The notes beneath the pieces were generated by a model. The model was not told where the DNA came from. It worked only from the letters and a program-made list of their open reading frames with translations, and did not search any database. The position numbers were made by a program, and so were the translations under genes. A stretch of 64,000 nucleotides of DNA, from contig NZ_QGGW01000008.1 of assembly GCF_003148775.1 (NCBI RefSeq), forward strand, positions 62,001-126,000, given 5' to 3'. Below, in pieces: positions 58,231 through 64,000 of the stretch (positions are counted from its first letter, which is position 1; the number at the start of each line of letters is the position of its first letter). This DNA comes from Roseicyclus mahoneyensis. GTDB taxonomy: Bacteria; Pseudomonadota; Alphaproteobacteria; Rhodobacterales; Rhodobacteraceae.

Positions 58231-60045
58231 ATGACGATTGCGGACGAGTTTGCCCCGCAAGGCCTGTTTGCCGTTCTCGAAGGGGCGGCGCTTGCGCTTT
58301 TGCCGCAACAGACGGTGCGCCGTGGTGATGTCCTGATTGCGGCGGGCACCTCGGCGGATGCGATGTATCTGGTCCGGACGGGCCGGTTTCGCGTGGCCCG
58401 CGACGGGGTCGATCTGGCCGAGATCGGGCCGGGATCGGTGATCGGCGAGATCGCGTTTTTCACCGGCCAACCCCGGACCGCCGATGTGATCGCCGCCCGC
58501 GACAGCGTGGTGCTGCGCGTCAGGCAACAGGATTACGAGGCGCTGTGCCGCGACAACCCCGGCCTCGCGCGCGCCATCTCCGGGGAACTGGCCGACCGTC
58601 TGGCGCGCACCTCGGCGCGGGTCGTGCCGGACCCCGGCCGCCCGCCTGCCCGCACCTTTTGCATCCTGCCCTGCGGTCAGGCACCCCTGCCGGCGCGCTT
58701 TGTCCCCGATCTGGCCGCAGCCATCGCGGCGCATCATTCGGTCGCCATCGTGACCGAGCAGAGCTTTCGCGAGGCCTTGGGGCCAAAGGCCGACCCCACC
58801 GGCCCGAAGGCCGTGAGCTGGCTGAACGATCAGGAACGCCGCGCGGAGATCGTCATCTTCGTCGCCACGCCCGAGACCGAGGCATGGTCGGAGGCGGCGC
58901 TGCGGCAGGCCGATCAGGTTATCTTTGTCGCGCAGGCGGTGCATTTCACCCCGCCCTCCGAGATCGAACGCATCGCCCTGTCGATCCTGCCCGAAAGCCA
59001 GCGGCGTCTGGTCCTTCTGCACCCCCACAAGATGCAGCGCGCCGCCGGTACGGGGCGCTGGCTCGACAGCCGCCCGGTCTTCTTGCACCACCATGTCGCG
59101 CTGACCGGCGACGGGGCCGACATGGCGCGGCTGGGCCGGTTCCTGTCAGGGCGCGCCATCGGTCTGGTCCTTTCGGGCGGGGGGGCGTTTGGCGTGGCCC
59201 ATGTCGGCGTCTGGCGCGCGATGCAAGAGGCCGGGCTGCCCATCGACATCGTCGGCGGTACATCCGTGGGCAGTGCCATGGCAGGGGCCATCGCGCTGGG
59301 CGTGCCCGCGCATGAGATCGGGCCACGGGTGGAACAGATCTTTGTCCGCTCGGGTGCGATGCGGCGCGTCACCGTCCCGAAATACGCCTTTCTCGATCAC
59401 AAGGTTCTCGATGCCGCCTTGCAAGAGCATTATGGCAGCGAGCCGGTCGAGGACCTTTGGCTGCCCTTCTACGCCATCTGCGCCGATCTTTCGACGATGC
59501 AAAAGCGCGTCCTGCGCCGGGGTCCGCTGTGGGAGGCGGTGCGCGCCTCCTCGGCCATTCCGGGCATCTTGCCGGCCTTGTTCACCTCGGACGGCGGGAT
59601 GCTGGTCGACGGTGGGTGCATCGACAACATGCCTTACCGCGACATGCACGGATTGAAATCGGGGCCGAATGTCGTGGTCAATGTGCAGAAGGATACCACC
59701 AGCCGCATCCATGTCGATTACGACAGCCTGCCGGGGCGGGCCGAATTGCTCAAACGCACGGTGCTGCCCTTCGGCAAGCGCGCACCGCGCGCGCCGGGCG
59801 TGGTCTCGACCGTGATGCGCAGCCTGCTGGTGGGGCAGGGCGCCACGCATAGCGGCATGAACCCCGATGACCTGCACATCCGCCCGCCCGGCCTGAAGGG
59901 CGCGGGGTTCCTCGCCTGGTCGCAGCACAGGCTGTTCTACGAGATCAGCTACCGCCACGCGACAAACGAGGTGTTCGCCGATCTGTCCACCTCGGACGAT
60001 CCGGCCAAGATCGCCTTGCGCCGTGCGGCGGGTCTGACCCCCTAG
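58231..60045 (+). CDS. Cyclic-nucleotide-domain patatin-like phospholipase (NTE-like)
   Basis: A 604-residue protein. Residues about 10-125 form a cNMP-binding fold (AGTSADAMYLVRTGRFRVAR, IGPGSVIGEIAFFTGQPRTA). A middle Rossmann-like region (about 135-300) follows. The patatin domain has oxyanion SGGGAFGVAHVG, nucleophile Ser in GGTSVGSAMAG (about residue 345) and the dyad Asp in LVDGGCIDN. It resembles neuropathy-target-esterase proteins, which hydrolyse lysophospholipids. The ATG at 58231 has GGAGGAGAG upstream. The stop overlaps the convergent gene by 4 bases. Confidence 0.9.
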   Translation: MTIADEFAPQGLFAVLEGAALALLPQQTVRRGDVLIAAGTSADAMYLVRTGRFRVARDGVDLAEIGPGSVIGEIAFFTGQPRTADVIAARDSVVLRVRQQDYEALCRDNPGLARAISGELADRLARTSARVVPDPGRPPARTFCILPCGQAPLPARFVPDLAAAIAAHHSVAIVTEQSFREALGPKADPTGPKAVSWLNDQERRAEIVIFVATPETEAWSEAALRQADQVIFVAQAVHFTPPSEIERIALSILPESQRRLVLLHPHKMQRAAGTGRWLDSRPVFLHHHVALTGDGADMARLGRFLSGRAIGLVLSGGGAFGVAHVGVWRAMQEAGLPIDIVGGTSVGSAMAGAIALGVPAHEIGPRVEQIFVRSGAMRRVTVPKYAFLDHKVLDAALQEHYGSEPVEDLWLPFYAICADLSTMQKRVLRRGPLWEAVRASSAIPGILPALFTSDGGMLVDGGCIDNMPYRDMHGLKSGPNVVVNVQKDTTSRIHVDYDSLPGRAELLKRTVLPFGKRAPRAPGVVSTVMRSLLVGQGATHSGMNPDDLHIRPPGLKGAGFLAWSQHRLFYEISYRHATNEVFADLSTSDDPAKIALRRAAGLTP

Positions 60046-62546
60046 CCGTCGGCGCGGATGCGGGCGTTTTGCGGGTCGTGGGGGCTGTCCTCGACGACAA
60101 CGGCATCCCACAATTCGCGGAACATGCGGACCTTGAGCTTCGTGCCCACAGCCGCCAGGTCAGGGCGCACATAGCCCATCCCGATCTGTTTGCCGAAAGC
60201 CACGGACCAACCGCCCGAGGTCAGCCGCCCGATCTTTTCATCGCCGGAATACAGCGCCTCGCGGCCCCAAGGGTCTGCATCTTGCGGCCCGTCGATCAGC
60301 AGCGTGACGCAAGACGCGCGGATGCCTGTCGCCTGCATCGCGGCCTTGCCGGCAAAGTCCTTCTGCAGATCGACGAAGCGGTCGAGCCCTGCCTCCAGGG
60401 GCGTCGCGTCGCGGCCCAGTTCCGTGCCGAAGGCGCGATAGCTCTTTTCTTGTCTCAGCCAGTTTTGCGCGCGGGCGCCCACGGGTTTCAGCCCGTGTTT
60501 CTCGCCCGCCAGCATCAGCTGGTCCCAGAGGTAGGTCTGCATCTCGATCGGGTGGTGCAGCTCCCAACCAAGCTCCCCGGTATAGGCTACCCGGATCGCG
60601 CGGACCGGGCACATGCCCAGTTCGATCTCGCGCATCGAGAGCCATGGAAACCGTTTGTTGCCCAGCACCGTCGCGGGATCGGCATCCCTGACCAGTTCCT
60701 TGAGCACATCGCGCGATGCGGGCCCCGCGATGGCAAAGACGCCCCATTGCGTCGTGACATCGTGGATGTCGACATGGGCACCACCCGCCGCCATGAATTC
60801 CTCGGACGATTTCAGCAGGTAATCGCCGTCATAGGCGGCCCAGCCCCCGGCGGAGATGAGGGTATAGGCGGTCTCGGCCTGCCGCACGATGGTGTATTCG
60901 GTGCGCACCGTGCCGGTTTGCGTCAGAGCATAGGTCAGGCTGATGCGTCCAACGGATGGCAGCTTGTTGGTGGTGAAGCGGTCGAGGAATTCCGTCGCCC
61001 CCGGCCCGCGCACCAGATGCTTGGCAAAGGCGGTGGCGTCGATCAGCCCCGCGGCACTGCGGATCGCCTCGGCCTCGGTGCGGGCGTACTCCCACCAGCC
61101 GCCCCGGCGGAAACTGCGCGTGTCGTGATCGAACCCCTTGGGCGCATCCTTGGGGCCAAAGTAATTCGGCCGTTCCCAGCCGTTCACGCAGCCAAACTGT
61201 GCCCCCATCGCGCGCTGCCGGTCATAGGCGGGCGCGGTGCGCAAGGGGCGGCAGGCCTCGCGCTCCTCGTCGGGGTGGTGAAGGATGAAGACATGCTCGT
61301 AGCATTCCTCGTTCTTCCGCGCGGCATATTCGGTCGTCACCCACGGCCCGTAGCGCTTGGGATCAAGCGCTGCCATGTCGATCTCGGCCTCGCCCGCGAC
61401 CATCATCTGCGCAAGGTAGTGGCCGGTGCCGCCCGCCGCCGTGATGCCGAAGCTGAACCCTTCCGCCAGCCACATGTTGCGCAGGCCCGGCGCGGGGCCG
61501 ACCAGCGGATTGCCATCGGGCGTGTAGCAGATCGGGCCGTTGAAATCGTCCTTGAGCCCCACTTCCTCCGAGGAGGGCAGGCGGTGGATCATGCTCATGT
61601 ATTCCTCTTCGATCCGCTCCAGATCGAGGGGGAAGAGATCGGCGCGGAAGCTGTCCGGCACGTCATAGAGAAACCGCGCGGGCGCGTTCCGCTCATAGGG
61701 TCCAAGGATCCAGCCGCCGCGTTCCTCGCGCACATACCATTTCGCGTCGGCGTCGCGCAGCACGGGGTGCTCGGGGTTGCCAGCCTTGCGCCAGTCCACC
61801 AGCGCGGGGTCGGGTTCGGTCACGATATACTGATGCTCGACCGGGATGGCGGGGATCTTGATGCCCAGAAGCCGTGCGGTACGCTGGGCGTGGTTGCCGG
61901 TCGCTGTTACCACATGCTCGGCATGGATCACGGCGGTCTCGTCCGAGGGCACGAGGTTGCCGCCCTGCTCGACCATCTTCGTTACGGAAACCCGCCATTC
62001 CGACCCGTTCCATGCGTAGCCGTCGACCTGCCATTTCCGCTCGATCGCCACACCGCGCTGGCGGGCGCCCTTGGCCATGGCCATGGTGACATCGGCGGGG
62101 TTTATGTAGCCGTCGGTCGGATGATAAATGGCACCCTTCAAATCCTCGGTCCGCACCAGCGGCCAGCGCGCCTTGATCTGTTCGGGCGTCATCCATTCGA
62201 CCGGAATGCCCACGCTTTCGGCCGTCGCGGCATAGAGCATGTATTCGTCCATCCGGTCTTGCGTCTGCGCCATGCGCAGATTGCCTACGACCGAAAAGCC
62301 CGCGTTCAGCCCCGTCTCCTCCTCCAGCGTCTTGTAGAACCGGACGGAGTAGTCGTGGATATGGCTCGTCGCATAGCCCATGTTGAAGAGCGGAAGCAGG
62401 CCTGCCGCGTGCCATGTAGACCCAGCCGTCAACTCGTCGCGCTCGAGCAGCATCACATCCTCCCAGCCCGCGCGGGCGAGGTGATAGGCGATCGAGGTGC
62501 CTACGGCACCGCCGCCGACGACGAGGGCTTTGACATGGGTCTTCAT
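60042..62546 (-). CDS. Dimethylglycine/sarcosine dehydrogenase-like FAD-GcvT protein
   Basis: An 834-residue enzyme. The N-terminal FAD domain has ALVVGGGAVGTSIAYHLARA and ERDELTAGSTWHAAGLLP, with the His of HAAGL a likely covalent-FAD site. The C-terminal half is a GcvT-like folate-binding domain (DRFVDLQKDFAGKAAMQATG; RVAYTGELGWELHHPIE). Such enzymes demethylate dimethylglycine or sarcosine and pass formaldehyde to tetrahydrofolate. The ATG at 62546 (MKTHVKAL) has AAGGA upstream. It fits use of glycine betaine or choline in marine Rhodobacterales. Confidence 0.9.
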   Translation of the reverse strand: MKTHVKALVVGGGAVGTSIAYHLARAGWEDVMLLERDELTAGSTWHAAGLLPLFNMGYATSHIHDYSVRFYKTLEEETGLNAGFSVVGNLRMAQTQDRMDEYMLYAATAESVGIPVEWMTPEQIKARWPLVRTEDLKGAIYHPTDGYINPADVTMAMAKGARQRGVAIERKWQVDGYAWNGSEWRVSVTKMVEQGGNLVPSDETAVIHAEHVVTATGNHAQRTARLLGIKIPAIPVEHQYIVTEPDPALVDWRKAGNPEHPVLRDADAKWYVREERGGWILGPYERNAPARFLYDVPDSFRADLFPLDLERIEEEYMSMIHRLPSSEEVGLKDDFNGPICYTPDGNPLVGPAPGLRNMWLAEGFSFGITAAGGTGHYLAQMMVAGEAEIDMAALDPKRYGPWVTTEYAARKNEECYEHVFILHHPDEEREACRPLRTAPAYDRQRAMGAQFGCVNGWERPNYFGPKDAPKGFDHDTRSFRRGGWWEYARTEAEAIRSAAGLIDATAFAKHLVRGPGATEFLDRFTTNKLPSVGRISLTYALTQTGTVRTEYTIVRQAETAYTLISAGGWAAYDGDYLLKSSEEFMAAGGAHVDIHDVTTQWGVFAIAGPASRDVLKELVRDADPATVLGNKRFPWLSMREIELGMCPVRAIRVAYTGELGWELHHPIEMQTYLWDQLMLAGEKHGLKPVGARAQNWLRQEKSYRAFGTELGRDATPLEAGLDRFVDLQKDFAGKAAMQATGIRASCVTLLIDGPQDADPWGREALYSGDEKIGRLTSGGWSVAFGKQIGMGYVRPDLAAVGTKLKVRMFRELWDAVVVEDSPHDPQNARIRADG

Positions 62547-62671
62547 GATGTGCAGGTCCTTCGTGGGCGCCTCGGAAAATCCTGACCCTACCTGCCTCAG
62601 CCGCGCAAGCCGCGCCACGCCTACCCGACGCTAATTCGCGCGAAAGCGACAAGGCCCCGCCGCGCCCCCTT

Positions 62672-62730
62672 CTCTGTTTCGAAAATATCCCGGGGGAGGC
62701 GCGGCACGCGCCGGGGGCAGAGCCCCCCGC
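62672..62730 (-). repeat. Rhodobacteraceae intergenic motif (GGGATATTT type) with GC hairpin, copy 2
   Basis: On the minus strand the block reads CCCCCGGGATATTTTCGAAA then CAGAG, matching the copy at 5713-5738. It is joined to a perfect hairpin GGGGGC-AGA-GCCCCC (62713-62727). This pairing of a GGGGGCTCTGCCCCC-type hairpin with the ATATTT block is familiar in Rhodobacteraceae intergenic DNA. Confidence 0.55.
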
Positions 62731-62789
62731 GCCGCGCCAGCGGCGCGCACCCGGGCGATGGCGCAGCCAGCGCAACCAGATGAAATGAA

Positions 62790-62816
62790 AAAGGCCCGCC
62801 ACCGGGGCGGGCCTTT
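62790..62816 (-). terminator. Rho-independent terminator of the BMP-family gene
   Basis: AAAGGCCCGCC (62790-62800) pairs perfectly with GGCGGGCCTTT (62806-62816). On the minus strand the stem is followed by a T-rich stretch (TTTTTCATTTCA), 20 bases after the stop at 62836. Confidence 0.88.
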
Positions 62817-62835
62817 CGCAGTCACGCCGGAGCGA

Positions 62836-63915
62836 TCAGTTCGGGATATCGCCCGTCATGCCCTCGACGTAGAACATCATCCCCGCCAGCGTGCCGTCAT
62901 CGGCCACTTCGCCCTCGGCAAGCCAGGCCGTGCCGTCCTGCCGGTTGATCGGGCCGGTGAAGGGGTGGTACTCGCCCGCCCCGATCGCGTCGATCATGGC
63001 TTGCGCGGATGCGCGCACATCCTCGGGGATCGCGTCGGTCATCTCGCCGATCACGACCATGCCGGTGTCGATGCCTTCCCAGATGTCGCTTTGCGTCCAG
63101 GTGCCGTCCATCGCCTCGCCGACGCGGCGGATGTAGTAGGGCGCCCAGTTGTCGATGATCGAGGCCACCCGGGGCAGGGGCGCGAACTGGATCATGTCGG
63201 AGGCCTGGCCGAAGCTGATGATCCCCGCCTCCTGCGCGACCGTCTGGGGCGCGGTCGAGTCGGTATGCTGCATCAAAACGTCGACGCCCGCGTCGATCAG
63301 CGCCTGCGCGGCATCTGCCTCAACGGCGGGATCGAACCAGGTGTAGGTCCAGACCACGCGCATCTCGACATCGGGGTTCACCTCTCGGGCGTGCAGGAAG
63401 GCCGAGTTGATGCCCTGGATCACTTCGGGGATCGGGTAGGACCCGATGTAGCCGATGATGTTGCTTTCGGTCATCTGGCCCGCGATGTGGCCCAGTACGG
63501 CGCGGCCCTCGTAGAAGCGCGCGTTGTAGGTGGACACGTTGGGATGCTCGCGCAGATAGCCGGTCGCATGCTCGAAATAGACATCGGGGAATTGCGCCGC
63601 GACCGCATTGGTCGCCTCGCCATAGCCGAAGGACGTGGTGAAGACCATGTCGGCCCCGCCCAGGATCATCTGGGTGATCGCGCGTTCGGCATCCGCGCCT
63701 TCGGGCACGTTTTCAAGGAACACGGTCTCGACGCGGTCGCCGAAATGCGCCTCGACGGCAAGGCGGCCCTGGTCATGTTCGTAGGTCCAGCCGTAATCGC
63801 CCGGCGTGCCGATGTAGATGAAGCCGACCTGGAACGGGTCGTCCTGGGCTGCGACAGGCAGGGCCAAGCCCGCGGCAAGTGCCGCGGAAGCCAGGAGTTT
63901 GGGCATCAGTTTCAT
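62836..63915 (-). CDS. BMP family ABC transporter substrate-binding protein
   Basis: A 359-residue periplasmic binding protein with signal peptide (LLASAALAAGLALPVAAQ). The BMP/PnrA domain shows VGFIYIGTPGDYGWTYEHDQ, ADMVFTTSFGYGEATNAVAA, YIGSYPIPEVIQGINSAF and DVLMQHTDSTAPQTVAQEAG. Family members bind nucleosides such as guanosine or uridine. The ABC permease and ATPase genes are not in the window and may lie upstream or elsewhere. A CGGAGGATATTCC site precedes the ATG. Bases 63916-64000 hold the leader only. Confidence 0.93.
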   Translation of the reverse strand: MKLMPKLLASAALAAGLALPVAAQDDPFQVGFIYIGTPGDYGWTYEHDQGRLAVEAHFGDRVETVFLENVPEGADAERAITQMILGGADMVFTTSFGYGEATNAVAAQFPDVYFEHATGYLREHPNVSTYNARFYEGRAVLGHIAGQMTESNIIGYIGSYPIPEVIQGINSAFLHAREVNPDVEMRVVWTYTWFDPAVEADAAQALIDAGVDVLMQHTDSTAPQTVAQEAGIISFGQASDMIQFAPLPRVASIIDNWAPYYIRRVGEAMDGTWTQSDIWEGIDTGMVVIGEMTDAIPEDVRASAQAMIDAIGAGEYHPFTGPINRQDGTAWLAEGEVADDGTLAGMMFYVEGMTGDIPN

Positions 63916-64000
63916 GGAATATCCTCCGTGTTGGATGGGGTGGTTGGGTGGTGTGCCGTCTGCGCGCCTGTCCCTTGGGCGCGCTTGTCGGGGTCAGGGT

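Noticed and set aside
60069-62585. 838-codon open frame opposite the dimethylglycine-dehydrogenase-like gene
   Set aside because: It is antisense to a well-supported flavoenzyme gene and its protein is an Arg/His/Pro-rich composition artefact.

Overview
This window is high-GC alphaproteobacterial chromosome, almost certainly Rhodobacterales (Rhodobacter/Roseobacter group). The evidence is the monomeric NADP isocitrate dehydrogenase, the mdh-suc operon, and an sdh cluster beside the ethylmalonyl-CoA pathway genes mcl2 and mch. NnrU, FYDLN-acid, a membrane-anchored MoeB-like protein and typical Rhodobacteraceae intergenic motifs agree. Coding density is very high and many neighbours overlap by 1 to 4 bases. 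There is no rRNA, CRISPR array, prophage or complete IS element. One tRNA-Ala(GGC) is present.

Layout. 1-3.5 kb: 3' part of icd and a DKNYY-type protein. 3.6-5.7 kb: tRNA-Ala, FYDLN-acid protein, YgjP-type metallopeptidase and a GntR regulator. 5.7-19.4 kb (minus strand): the TCA-cycle cluster, in transcription order mdh, a methyltransferase, pepT, sucC, a small membrane protein, sucD, a low-GC sulfotransferase, sucA, sucB, a GIY-YIG gene inside palindromic repeats, a MAPEG protein, lpdA and an SH3-like protein. 19.5-29.7 kb (plus strand): TauE/SafE, then mcl2, nnrU, a DUF1737 protein, mch, sdhC, sdhD, sdhA, two small lipoproteins, a two-domain glycosyltransferase and sdhB. 29.7-44 kb: VanX-like dipeptidase, BNR protein, trpS, a rhomboid lacking its catalytic residues, murJ, glnD, an LpoA-like lipoprotein, rsmI, yraN, gshB, comM and a GST. 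44-51.5 kb: rpoH-type sigma factor, ChaN-like, coaBC, dut, MoeB-like, a DUF4399-type protein and an M3 peptidase. 51.5-64 kb: a probable broken gene, an MFS transporter, SH3 protein, 2-hydroxyacid dehydrogenase, FAD oxidoreductases, a DUF938 methyltransferase, a cNMP-domain patatin, a dimethylglycine-dehydrogenase-like enzyme and a BMP-family binding protein.

Together the genes cover isocitrate to oxaloacetate (2-oxoglutarate dehydrogenase, succinyl-CoA synthetase, succinate dehydrogenase, malate dehydrogenase) and link this to acetyl-CoA assimilation through mesaconyl-CoA hydratase and malyl-CoA thioesterase. The strongest regulatory signal is a pair of TGTGATCACA palindromes, 21 bp apart, found only upstream of sucC and upstream of sdhC. 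This suggests one unidentified regulator drives both operons. Other unexplained structures are a 349-bp GIY-YIG unit with inverted terminal repeats inside the suc operon, three perfect CTGCAG-centred palindromes at an exact 23-bp period upstream of pepT, and a triple GTACA repeat at an 11-bp period upstream of lpdA.
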